The translations under genes were made by a program, and so were the position numbers. The notes beneath the pieces were generated by a model. The model ran no database searches and was not told the DNA's origin. It saw only the letters and a program-made list of their open reading frames with translations. From Pyramidobacter piscolens (GTDB lineage Bacteria; Synergistota; Synergistia; Synergistales; Dethiosulfovibrionaceae), in contig SFDM01000039.1 in assembly GCA_004558205.1 (NCBI GenBank), positions 1 through 29,717 on the forward strand: a stretch of 29,717 nt of DNA, in the 5' to 3' direction. Positions 15,398 through 23,027 of the stretch are shown piece by piece (the first letter of the stretch is position 1; every line of letters starts with the position of its first letter).

Positions 15398-16687
15398 CTA
15401 TGGGGCTACGTTTTGAGTTAAGCTTTTTCTGGCTTCCGCCATGATGTGTTCTCTGATTTCGTGCTCTTTTTCAAGAGACACGTTGGGATTTCCCACGGGC
15501 CAGGGGATGGCCTCGGCTTTGACGATTCTGTTCGAGCCCACGGTCTCCGCAATGGGAACGATGGTACAGATTTGAACGACAGGGATTCCGACACGGTCTA
15601 TTTCTTTTGCCATCATTGCGCCGCAACGAGTGCTGGTGCCTCAGGTAGAGGTGAGTATGACCGCGTCCACTCCGGCGGCCTTCAGTTTTGCCGCGATGGC
15701 CGAGCCAAAAGCTTTGGCATTTTTCAGGCTTGTCCCGTTGCCGGCGGTGGAATAAATGGTCTCATAAAGGCTCCCCACGCGTCCGTGGTGGATATCTTCG
15801 CGGATCATGTCGAGGGGGACAATGATGTTGGGGTTTTTGTTGGCCCAGGACGTATCGTAGCCGCCGTGGATTACGCTGAAATTCTCAGGAGAAAGACGCT
15901 CCATGCCCTGAACGTCAAACTCCAGGTATTTTGTCGCCCGGGCCGATTCAAGGCGCTGGGTGTTGTTCTTGTCGGTGAGTCCCGCGTCGGTCACCAGGGC
16001 GACTTTTGCGTTGCTGAGATCGCTTACGGCCGGCGATGGTTGAATCTTTTCAAAGGGAGGAAGTTCCAGTTCCGTCTTATAGGGAGCCCCGTTCAATTTT
16101 GCCAGAATCATCTCGATAGCGCGCTGGGCTCCTGTCTCCTGGACGAAGATGTTTTTTTTATAGCCTCTGGCGAAGTAGTTGTCCTTTTCAGGGGAGATGT
16201 CCTCGCCTGAAAGGAGTTTTTTCGCGAGAGCCGCCATGGCTGACACGGCCTGTCTCATCCCTGCGGCGGAATCCTTTGTTTTGACGATATAGCAGTTTTT
16301 CCGGTACATTTCCACTCCGGGGTTCTCCTCATACATCCCAGTGACCACGGGAACGCCGAGCTTTTCCGCCACGGCCTGGCAGATGACGCCGCAGGCCGGG
16401 CCGTAGCGCCCCGCGTTGAAGGCCGGCCCCGCGATAAAAAGATCTGGCGCCAGTTCTTTTATCTGGGGCAGCGCTTTTTCCAGCGCCTTTCCGCTCGTTT
16501 CAGCCATGTAGTTGTCGCCGCAGATTACTGTCGCCACGATTTCAAAGTCCGCTCCCAGAGCGCCGCAGAAGGCCATTCCCGGCCCCACCGCTCCGGGCTT
16601 GATCTGGGGAGGCACGAACGCGGCGTCCTCTCCTCCAATTTGTCCAAAAAACTGATTAATGTAATGCACCACTTTTATTTTTGTCAT
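15398..16687 (-). CDS. GrdB-like selenoprotein, reductase component B with in-frame UGA
   Basis: This is the selenoprotein subunit of a glycine/sarcosine/betaine-reductase-type component B, 429 residues if UGA codon 349 (15641-15643) is read as selenocysteine. Before the UGA the frame shows VVHYINQFFGQIGGE, VATVICGDNYMAE, AGPAFNAGRYGPACG and VDAVILTST. Directly after it the same frame continues GTSTRCGAMMAKEIDRVGIP and CTIVPIAETVGSNRIV, which are standard GrdB sequence. This rules out a true stop. Known GrdB proteins carry Sec near residue 350 in UxxCxxC; here the middle Cys is Ser (U-G-T-S-T-R-C). The ATG at 16687 gives MTKIKVVHY; longer upstream reading overlaps the GrdE-like gene and is not family-like. 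It lies 23 bp after that gene. The catalytic Sec is expected to attack the substrate held as a Schiff base by the GrdE-like pyruvoyl subunit. Confidence 0.93.
15612..15643 (-). promoter_or_regulatory. UGA selenocysteine codon with candidate bacterial SECIS
   Basis: The UGA (15643-15641 on the minus strand) is followed after 18 bases by an apical GGC loop closed by UUGC/GCAA (15616-15626), with a possible lower CCA/UGG pairing. The loop starts with G and its distance from UGA falls in the range known for bacterial SECIS elements. The stem is short, so the exact fold is uncertain; the Sec call rests mainly on the protein. Confidence 0.55.
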
Positions 16688-16710
16688 TTCTCTCAGTCCT
16701 CGCTCAGGCT

Positions 16711-17958
16711 TTAATAGACGACCGTCTTCATGGAGTTGAAGCCTAACTGGTTCGTGGACGTGTAAAGGATTCCCAGGCTGGTTTTGAACCCGTCGGCGGC
16801 GCTGAACTTCCCGTTTAATATGTCGCTGCCGCCGATGACATGTCCCGCGCTGTCCAGAGAAACGATCTCGTCGTTGTTGCCGTTGGTGATGATGGCGTCG
16901 GCTCGATCGGAGTAAGAGACCAGAGGCGGCATATCTCCCTGGGGCCCGGCGATCTCGTTGGTCAGGATCACCGTTTTGACGCCGCTTTTCTCGCACTCGT
17001 CCAGAGTCATCATAAGGTCTACGTCGGCGTGGCCGCCGCCCTCCTGGGTTACCAGAATCCCGTCCAGTTTCAGTTCCCTGGCGAGTCGGGCGATGAGGCG
17101 TGCGTTTTCCTTCTTTCCTTCCAGGCTGCTGCTCTCGGTGGAGACGATGACCCCGCCGAAGGAGAGCGCCAATTTGTCCCGCTCGAAGAGCCCTTTGATG
17201 ATGGGATTTTCCTGATGGAAAATTGTGGGGTTCTTCTGGCAGGCAATGATGTAGTTCCCGCTCACCAGAGCCCCGTCGAGAATGGCCTCGGGAGCAAGGA
17301 TTCTCGGCTTCATGGCGACGCAGTCCTCGCCGCAGATGTGGACGTTCCTCAAGGGCCCCTGCGCCTGGATGAAGCAGGTGTATCCCACCCGCGGACCCTT
17401 TTCCTGGGACATCGGAGAGAGTTCGTAGTTCTCTTCGGCGTATCCCTTCTGCTCCGCCGCCAGCGACGCGGTATATTCGGCGGCTCTCAAAATCATCATC
17501 TTCAAATCCTGAGCCAGCTCCTTTTTATCGACGTGAGTGCCCAGAGGCGTTACGGTCATCACCAGGTTGATCATCTTTGAAAAGGCCGAATACCTGGCCC
17601 CAGCTCCCGACATGTCCACAATGCCTTCCTGAATGTCGGCGAAACGGCAGGTCTGCATGACTACCACATTTTCGAGTTGGAACGTGATTCCGCGCCCCGC
17701 CTGGTTCTCGCCCGCGGTCCATCCAGGGAAAGCCGATATCCCGCCGGCTTTCTTTGCCGGACGCACGGCGTCAGTGATGTGGATAATCCGCGTATTGTCT
17801 CCCGGCTGCGCGATCTCAAAATCCAGTTCGTAATTCTTTAAATCGCCCAGGCTGGTATCGATAAGCGTCTGTTTGTTCAGGACGAGCTTTCCAGAGCTCC
17901 AGATCGGGCTGTCTCCCCAGGAAAGACTGTCTGTATGGTATTTTCTAATTGTTAACAT
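16711..17958 (-). CDS. GrdE-like pro-protein, reductase component B (pyruvoyl-forming)
   Basis: This is a 415-residue homologue of the glycine/sarcosine/betaine reductase component B alpha/beta pro-protein. In known GrdE proteins self-cleavage before a Cys near residue 242 makes a pyruvoyl group that binds the substrate amine. Here Cys240 sits in DGALVSGNYIIACQKNPTIF, at the expected place. Other family blocks are GRGITFQLENVVVMQT, DMSGAGARYSAFS, FGGVIVSTESS, VTQEGGGHADVDLM and VILTNEIAGPQG. The ATG follows AGGAGG. It is 62 bp after a DASS carrier gene and 23 bp before the GrdB-like selenoprotein gene. No thioredoxin, GrdA, GrdC or GrdD gene is nearby, so those parts must be shared from elsewhere. 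The substrate may be neither glycine, sarcosine nor betaine. Confidence 0.92.
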   Translation of the reverse strand: MLTIRKYHTDSLSWGDSPIWSSGKLVLNKQTLIDTSLGDLKNYELDFEIAQPGDNTRIIHITDAVRPAKKAGGISAFPGWTAGENQAGRGITFQLENVVVMQTCRFADIQEGIVDMSGAGARYSAFSKMINLVMTVTPLGTHVDKKELAQDLKMMILRAAEYTASLAAEQKGYAEENYELSPMSQEKGPRVGYTCFIQAQGPLRNVHICGEDCVAMKPRILAPEAILDGALVSGNYIIACQKNPTIFHQENPIIKGLFERDKLALSFGGVIVSTESSSLEGKKENARLIARLARELKLDGILVTQEGGGHADVDLMMTLDECEKSGVKTVILTNEIAGPQGDMPPLVSYSDRADAIITNGNNDEIVSLDSAGHVIGGSDILNGKFSAADGFKTSLGILYTSTNQLGFNSMKTVVY

Positions 17959-18020
17959 TAGAAACCTCCTTTTTTATGCATATGCGCCGCGTCAACGGAG
18001 ACTCTGCGCGAACTGCGGCG

Positions 18021-19475
18021 CTAGGTTAAACCGCAAATCTTCCAGTAAGTGAAATAGAGCGCGAAACAGGCTATGGTCGCGAAAATCACATAGGGAATCT
18101 GAACCTTGACAAGGTCGTTGGACTCAAAACCGCCCGCCGCGAAGGGGATCAGCGTGTAGGGGCAGTGGACGGGCAGCACGCAGGCGTAGAGAGTTGGATA
18201 GAACATGACCATGGTGAATCCCATGGGAGAGAACGAAGGCCCCAGTCTTGTGGCGACGGAAGTGGCCAGCAGGATCGCGCAGGGAATCAGCGAATTGGTG
18301 CAGGCCACGCGGACCGAGAAGAAGAAGGAGCACGCCACCATGATGAGCAGCGAGACGCCCACGATGACGAACAGCGATTTATCGGTTAGATGAGTGGCGT
18401 TCACCAGTGCGTTCACGAGCCACGACGCCGTTCCGTAAGCCACCATGCCGTTTGCCAGGCTCATGGAAGAGGCGCAGAAGATCACCGTGCCCCAGGGCAC
18501 CTCGTGGGCCAGTTCCTTAAAGGTAAAGCTGCCGATGGCCGGGCAGATCATGATAAAGACGGCTATGAGCGCCACAGTCTGAGTGCTGATATGGTGAATC
18601 GAGCCCGACATCCACAGCGCCACCGTCACGGCAAGGACGATTCCCGTCTTGATCTCGGCGCTCTTCAACGCCCCAAGAGAGGCCAGCTGCTGCGAAATAT
18701 AGCTGCTGCCTCCGGGGAGGCTGTCGTATTTTGTGGGGAACAGCCGGGTGATGAGGAAGTAGGCGCAGGTCTGCACCATCAAGGCCAGAGGCAGCCCGTA
18801 CCTCATGTATTCAAAATAGGTGATGTCGTGGCCGAAGTTGTTTGAGATTAGTCCCGTCACGGCGATGGCCGGCGCGCCCGCAGTCTGTATAAACAGGTTA
18901 CCCGCGATAGTGCCCACGCCTACGGCCAGATAGATAGACTTGGACAGGCTGCTCGTTTTATCCAGTTTATAGTCCAGAAGCATTCCGCCCACGATGCCCG
19001 TGAGCAGCGCCGATACGGACATAGCGGCGGGCAGGAAAAGGTTCATGAACAGCCCTGCGAACAATATACCCATGATGAACCTTTTCGGTTTTGGGCCCAC
19101 GGCTTTAAGAATCAAAAGCGCGATGCGCCGCGCCAGTCCGCTCTTTTCCACGGCGGCTACGATGAAGAACGCGCAGATGAACAGAGCTTCTGTGTTCGTG
19201 TTGAAGCCGTTCATGTTGATCTTGAACGCCTCGGCCGCCTTAATGCCGGATAGCCGCGGCATCATGAGCGTACACAGCCCGATCTGGATGAAAAATGTCG
19301 CGGCGGCAGGCACGGCCTGAGTGAACCACAGGATCAGCATGGAGAGAACCGCCCCTAGATACATTCTGCCCACAGGTTGCAGCCCTTCTATGGGGAGGAA
19401 GCAGACGCCGAAGAACACGGCGACGGACATAATGACAATTAAAAGTTTTTTCAGCTCTTTACTATTGTTATTCAT
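18021..19475 (-). CDS. DASS-family anion/carboxylate symporter (operon 5' end)
   Basis: This is a 484-residue inner-membrane carrier of the DASS family and the first gene of the selenoprotein operon. Seen are an N-terminal helix (LLIVIMSVAVFFGVCFLPI), the early LWFTQAVPAAATFFIQIGL segment, ALFICAFFIVAAVEKSGLARRIAL, an IQTAGAPAIAVTGLIS loop and VRVACTNSLIPCAILLATS as the second loop. It is quite different from the carrier at the operon's 3' end, so the two are not a recent duplication. It may differ in substrate or be an uptake/product-exchange partner. The ATG follows AAGGAG. A strong promoter with a palindromic operator lies about 120 bp upstream. Confidence 0.9.
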   Translation of the reverse strand: MNNNSKELKKLLIVIMSVAVFFGVCFLPIEGLQPVGRMYLGAVLSMLILWFTQAVPAAATFFIQIGLCTLMMPRLSGIKAAEAFKINMNGFNTNTEALFICAFFIVAAVEKSGLARRIALLILKAVGPKPKRFIMGILFAGLFMNLFLPAAMSVSALLTGIVGGMLLDYKLDKTSSLSKSIYLAVGVGTIAGNLFIQTAGAPAIAVTGLISNNFGHDITYFEYMRYGLPLALMVQTCAYFLITRLFPTKYDSLPGGSSYISQQLASLGALKSAEIKTGIVLAVTVALWMSGSIHHISTQTVALIAVFIMICPAIGSFTFKELAHEVPWGTVIFCASSMSLANGMVAYGTASWLVNALVNATHLTDKSLFVIVGVSLLIMVACSFFFSVRVACTNSLIPCAILLATSVATRLGPSFSPMGFTMVMFYPTLYACVLPVHCPYTLIPFAAGGFESNDLVKVQIPYVIFATIACFALYFTYWKICGLT

Positions 19476-19585
19476 GATGGCGCTCCTTTTTTTACGCGCC
19501 TCAAAGAGGACGCTCCAGTTTTGCTTCGCGGTTTTTACTCAAGTGCTTTTTCATTACAGAATAGCCTGATATGAATATCATCATG

Positions 19586-19631
19586 TTGACCGGTCAAGTT
19601 GATTTATATACCCTTTTGTTTTGTTTGTCAA
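19586..19631 (-). promoter_or_regulatory. Operon promoter with palindromic operator at +1
   Basis: On the minus strand TTGACA (19626-19631) and TATAAA (19603-19608) are exactly 17 bases apart, near consensus. The perfect 12-bp palindrome TTGACCGGTCAA (19586-19597) covers the predicted start of transcription, the classic place for a repressor. A related palindrome is in the GntR promoter (12895-12906). Another dyad, GATATGAATATC, lies at 19568-19579. Confidence 0.65.
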
Positions 19632-19953
19632 GGGCCTCCATGAAAATTTAGGGGGAATCCTTGTTGAGTACAGCCTATCGGAAAAAGAGAAATCCTTAAT
19701 GCCAGTATTAAATTGTCTCTGCCATTGGGCATTGAACATATTCCAAGGGATTGCTAAACAAAAAATAGAGGTGACCGTAGACTTCTCTTCCGGCCCTGGT
19801 TCATTGCTGATCAATATTGGCCGCAGCATAGCCAAGCATAGAGACGATAAAAATAAAATCCTCTATTACGCACAGGAACTCAAACAGAACACCTATAAGC
19901 TGATTTGTGTTGATAGCATCAATAAAACGCTTTGGGGAGTTTTGTCATTTTAA
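19621..19953 (+). pseudogene. HxlR-type regulator fragment lacking its HTH
   Basis: The 110-codon frame begins with TTG and contains LVEYSLSEKEKSLMPVLNCLCHWA, which closely matches the end of HxlR winged-HTH domains (VEYSLTEKG-x-SL-x-PVL-x-AL-x-x-W). The DNA-binding helices that should precede it are absent: the upstream bases hold the divergent operon promoter and no HxlR-like frame. The remaining 60 or so residues (TVDFSSGPGSLLINIGR and on) are not recognised. There is no ribosome site at the TTG. The best reading is a truncated remnant whose front was lost, possibly when the present operon arrived or was rearranged. A short functional protein is less likely. Confidence 0.55.
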
Positions 19954-20133
19954 AGAAAAAAGTTGTGAATATAATTTGATATTTATGGAATACCTATTAG
20001 ATATAGACAGTATTTAGTTACAGACAACATCAAAAACGCAAGGGCTCAGTACATCAATGTGATGTAAGAAACTCTGTTTATAAAACCAGGGACTTAAAGT
20101 ATTTGACTTATTTGGAAGCAGCATGTGCTCATT

Positions 20134-20245
20134 TGAGGGGACGGCGCAAGGGAGTCCGGGCTGTAGGCTGCGCAGAACCGCAAAGCTGTCCGAGGTCGTC
20201 CTTAGCGGAACCGATTTTCCTCGGGATGAGCCTGGATGCCGGTTG
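20134..20245 (+). repeat. Family B palindromic repeat, copy B4
   Basis: It starts TGAGGGGACGGCGCAAGGGAG as in B3, here cited as TGAGGGGACG, and contains GGCTGCGCAGAACCGCAAAG and GTCCTTAGCGGAACC. It is the most diverged copy, with partial outer pairing. It lies between the HxlR fragment and a bidirectional terminator. The rest of 19954-20315 is AT-rich and shows no gene. Confidence 0.6.
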
Positions 20246-20253
20246 ACCTGATG

Positions 20254-20289
20254 AAAAAAACGGCGTGACCGAAGTCACGCCGTTTTTTT
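20254..20289. terminator. Bidirectional intrinsic terminator
   Basis: CGGCGTGAC-CGAA-GTCACGCCG forms a perfect 9-bp stem with a tetraloop. It is preceded by seven A and followed by seven T, so it can work on both strands. On the minus strand it ends the small Cys-tailed gene, whose stop is 27 bases away. Confidence 0.9.
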
Positions 20290-20315
20290 GTGAAGAACAC
20301 TTATTTTTTCCGATT

Positions 20316-20669
20316 TTACCGGCAGCAAGAGCAGTCGCCGCCGCAGGAGGCGCAGGAGTGCTCTGACGACTGCACGACCACCGCCGAGAGCGCCAGGGGC
20401 AGCACCATGCGGGCCACGCCGTAGAGGTCGATGACCACTTCGTTTTTGATAAAAGTCACGTCGTCGGGGGCCCAGATCGTGAGGGCGCCTTTTTTGAGCT
20501 CGGTAAAGGTCTGGCGCGCGCTTTCCTCCGGTGCGCCGATACGTACCATGGCCAGATTCGTCGCGGCGTTTCCTGAGCCGAGCTGCCCCACGACGATCTC
20601 GAATTCTTTCCCCATCTCCAAGAGCCGGGCTTCCGCCCGCTCGCTCAGGGTCAATGTGAGTTCCTGCAT
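20316..20669 (-). CDS. Small protein with Cys-rich tail, possibly HesB/IscA-like
   Basis: The 117-residue protein ends in SCASCGGDCSCCR, five Cys in thirteen residues, which suggests metal or Fe-S/selenium handling. The body (LTLSERAEARLLEMG at the start, ITIWAPDD-like strand regions and VVIDLYGVARMVLPL) follows the order of small HesB/IscA-like or CC/Se-motif proteins, but their inner Cys pair is not present, so the family is uncertain. A longer frame to 20825 exists, but the ATG at 20669 follows AAGGAG at a good distance and the extension runs into repeat A2. It stands alone, with a strong terminator behind it. Confidence 0.75.
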   Translation of the reverse strand: MQELTLTLSERAEARLLEMGKEFEIVVGQLGSGNAATNLAMVRIGAPEESARQTFTELKKGALTIWAPDDVTFIKNEVVIDLYGVARMVLPLALSAVVVQSSEHSCASCGGDCSCCR

Positions 20670-20770
20670 CGTTATTCTCCTTAGGGTTGGATGATATGGT
20701 AGCTTTTGTTTAAAATATTGAAAAGTCAAATATTTTGATTTTAACACTGTCGAATCGCCACTCGCGCCGG

Positions 20771-20912
20771 CAGCGCAGGGAGGCGGCGCTCGATAAACGT
20801 TCCAGGTGCGAAGAAGCCTTCCCACGGCCCAACCGGAGGCGTACTTGACGTACTCCGAGGATTGGGCCGGGGAAGGGTTCGAGCAGCAGGGACGTTTAGC
20901 GAGTGACGCCGG
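20771..20912 (+). repeat. Family A hairpin repeat, complete copy A2
   Basis: This is the full element. The left terminal repeat is 20782-20803 and the right one 20889-20910. They are inverted copies at 18 of 22 positions and share CTCG-n-TAAACGT. Between them lies a long hairpin (CGGCCCAA with TTGGGCCG, extended by CTTCCC/GGGAAG) with a GTAC-TTGAC-GTAC tip. About 145 bp, no ORF: the form of a non-autonomous MITE. It separates the Cys-tailed gene and the pseudouridine synthase gene. Confidence 0.85.
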
Positions 20913-20922
20913 AATTTAGAAT

Positions 20923-21870
20923 TTACGGGCGGACCCCCGGATCGATAAAACCGAGGCGTTCCATGACTCGGCAGAGGTCTTCGGGAGCGGGGGCGCGGAA
21001 GGCCTTTCCGTCGATTTCCGACAGGAAGTCCGGCAGGCCTTTCAGCATCAGGCTTCGGGCGTGCAGCATGGGGCGCTTGACGCCCATGGATTTCAGTTCG
21101 CCCTTGGTTCCGAAGTCACCGTACTTCACATCGCCCAGAAGAGGATGGCCGATGTGGTTCATATGGACGCGGATCTGGTGGGTGCGTCCCGTGAGCAGGT
21201 GCACCTCGGTCAGGCTGAACTGCCCGTTGCCTGTCAGGCGTTCGTATTCAGTCACGGCCCGTTCTCCCGAGGGTGACACGCGCACCAGCTTCTTTTCGGG
21301 GTCCTTCAGCAGAGGCACGTCGATGCGGCCCCGTTCCGGCAGCTCACCCGTCACGATGGCCCAGTAGCGCTTGTCGGTGCCGCGCTCTTTGAAACACTCC
21401 ATGAGCGCCCTCAGCGTCGGCCCGTCCAGCGCCAGGATCATGACGCCGCTGGTGTTGCGGTCCAGGCGGTGGACCAGCTGAGGCGGAAAATCGGGATCGG
21501 TCCCATAGCCCAGAGCGCGGGTTACCACGCTGTCCTCGCCCTTCACATCGGGCTGGCTCAGCAGCCCCGCGGGCTTGTTTACCACCATCACGTGCCCGTC
21601 GCTGTAAATGATGTCCAGCGGCAGCTTGCGGATCTTTCCGTCGGGCGTTTCCGCACGGCCCACGGTGCCCGGCTCCTCCCAGGGAACCCAGACGAACATG
21701 CCTTCGCTCACGTGGTCGCTGCAGTCGCCGCGTTTCCCGTTCAAGCGCACCGCGCCCTTGCGGAAGTACTTCATCATGGCGCCCAGGGGCAGTCCCGGCC
21801 ACATGCTTCTCAGCACCGAGTCGAGACGCCGGCCTTCGTCGTGGCGCGTTACCTGAAATTGATAGGACAT
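20923..21870 (-). CDS. RluA-family 23S rRNA pseudouridine synthase (RluC/RluD-like)
   Basis: This enzyme converts specific uridines to pseudouridine in RNA, most likely 23S rRNA. The 315-residue protein has an N-terminal S4 RNA-binding domain (about 10-60, with GRRLDSVLRSMWPGLPL and VRLNGKR) and the catalytic domain with VVNKPAGLLS and the signature HRLDRNTSGVMIL, giving Asp137 as the catalytic residue. The GRTHQIRVHMNHIGHPLLGD block follows. The frame extends upstream to 21906, but the ATG at 21870 is chosen since it begins MSYQFQV 5 bp after the YhaM-type stop, implying coupled translation. No strong ribosome site is visible. The exact target uridine cannot be told. Confidence 0.93.
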   Translation of the reverse strand: MSYQFQVTRHDEGRRLDSVLRSMWPGLPLGAMMKYFRKGAVRLNGKRGDCSDHVSEGMFVWVPWEEPGTVGRAETPDGKIRKLPLDIIYSDGHVMVVNKPAGLLSQPDVKGEDSVVTRALGYGTDPDFPPQLVHRLDRNTSGVMILALDGPTLRALMECFKERGTDKRYWAIVTGELPERGRIDVPLLKDPEKKLVRVSPSGERAVTEYERLTGNGQFSLTEVHLLTGRTHQIRVHMNHIGHPLLGDVKYGDFGTKGELKSMGVKRPMLHARSLMLKGLPDFLSEIDGKAFRAPAPEDLCRVMERLGFIDPGVRP

Positions 21871-21875
21871 GGGGA

Positions 21876-22928
21876 TCAGCGCGGCTGCGCGGGACGCCAC
21901 TTCCACAGGCGCCTCTGGGTGGAAAAGTCGAACTCGGAGATGGAGCGGTCGGGTTCCATGCCGCCGTCGAGCAGCTCTACCGATCCGAGCCAGCTGTTGA
22001 GGTAGAAGTCCAGATTGTCCGCCGCCGCGACGATCATCGCCTCGGGCGTGGCGGGCAGGACGGGCGAGCCGAACTCCCTCTGGCCATGGTGGCTCAGGAT
22101 GATGTGCCCCAGAAGGGTGCGCATCAGAGGCGTCAGTTTGAACTCCCCGGCCAGCGCCGTGAATCGGGCGTAGCCCGTGGCGATATGGTCGATCACGGTG
22201 CCTTCAAGGGTGGACTGGGGCATGGGGTTCAGCGCGTAGGTGTCCAGCTTGCCCAGATCGTGCAGGCAGGCGCCCGCGACGACCACGTCCACGTCGGCTT
22301 CGTACTCCGTGCCCTTGTAGCTTAACGCGATGGCCCGGGCGGAACGCACCACGCCCAGCGTGTGTTCCAGAAGGCCGTGAACGTAGGCGTGATGATGCGA
22401 TACGGCCGCCGGGAACATCTTGAAGGCCTGCCACATGTCGCTGTCGGGGTTGAAGACGAAGCGCAGGAAATCGCCGGCCTCGCCGCCGCAGCCGTTGACG
22501 ATCTCCCAGAATTCAGCTTCCAGCTTGTCCACAGGCGCGCTTGCGGCCCGGATGAAGCAGCCCGGGCGGTATTCTTCCTTCTCCTGGTCCACCAGCCAGA
22601 TCTGGCTGAACTGGTACTGAGGCTTGCCCTTGTACTCCGTGACCGCGCCGATCAGGCCCACGGTCTGGCCTTTGAGCTCCCGCGTCAGGGGCGACTCCGC
22701 GGGGTCCTTGATCTCCTTTTTCACACCGTCCTTCACGTCGAACCACTGGGCGTTGCCCCAGACTTTGGCGTCCAGGCCGCCGGACTTGTCCATGACGGAC
22801 ATGATCCAGTAGGGCTTGTCGTTTTTGTCGCGCTTCTCCTTGAATTCCGTCACGAGCCCCACGGACTGGAATTTCGAGTCCGCGGGAAGCGCGCGGATCT
22901 CCGCGAGGGTTTGTTTGCTGCCTGCCAT
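21876..22928 (-). CDS. YhaM-type 3'-5' exoribonuclease (OB fold plus HD domain)
   Basis: This is a 350-residue protein with an N-terminal OB-fold nucleic-acid-binding domain (about 18-118: VGLVTEFKEKRDKNDKPYW, VWGNAQWF) and a C-terminal HD phosphohydrolase domain (about 160-310). The latter has SHHHAYVHGLLEHTLGVV, the HD pair His223-Asp224 in CLHDLGKLDTY, and ILSHHGQREFGSP. This arrangement and length match YhaM/Cbf1, a metal-dependent exonuclease in RNA turnover. The ATG follows AAAGGAG. It is cotranscribed with the pseudouridine synthase, forming an RNA-related pair. A housekeeping role is likely. Confidence 0.9.
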   Translation of the reverse strand: MAGSKQTLAEIRALPADSKFQSVGLVTEFKEKRDKNDKPYWIMSVMDKSGGLDAKVWGNAQWFDVKDGVKKEIKDPAESPLTRELKGQTVGLIGAVTEYKGKPQYQFSQIWLVDQEKEEYRPGCFIRAASAPVDKLEAEFWEIVNGCGGEAGDFLRFVFNPDSDMWQAFKMFPAAVSHHHAYVHGLLEHTLGVVRSARAIALSYKGTEYEADVDVVVAGACLHDLGKLDTYALNPMPQSTLEGTVIDHIATGYARFTALAGEFKLTPLMRTLLGHIILSHHGQREFGSPVLPATPEAMIVAAADNLDFYLNSWLGSVELLDGGMEPDRSISEFDFSTQRRLWKWRPAQPR

Positions 22929-23027
22929 ATTAAAAACTCCTTTATGTTGAAGAGTGAATGTGCGTTGTGGGCTAACGTCTAACCTTATTAAGAACGCCCT
23001 AAAAAGTCAAGCGCCAGGAAGGAGGAA

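Noticed and set aside
15398..15664. Apparent split of the GrdB-like gene into a long frame and a 72-codon frame
   Set aside because: Both parts are in the same frame and are separated only by TGA plus a few family-typical codons. The join matches the known Sec site of GrdB, so it is one selenoprotein gene, not a pseudogene.
16688..16996. N-terminal extension of the GrdB-like frame by about 100 codons
   Set aside because: The extension is Arg/Gln/His-rich antisense-like sequence that overlaps the GrdE-like gene in another frame. The GrdB-like protein starts naturally at MTKIKVVHY.
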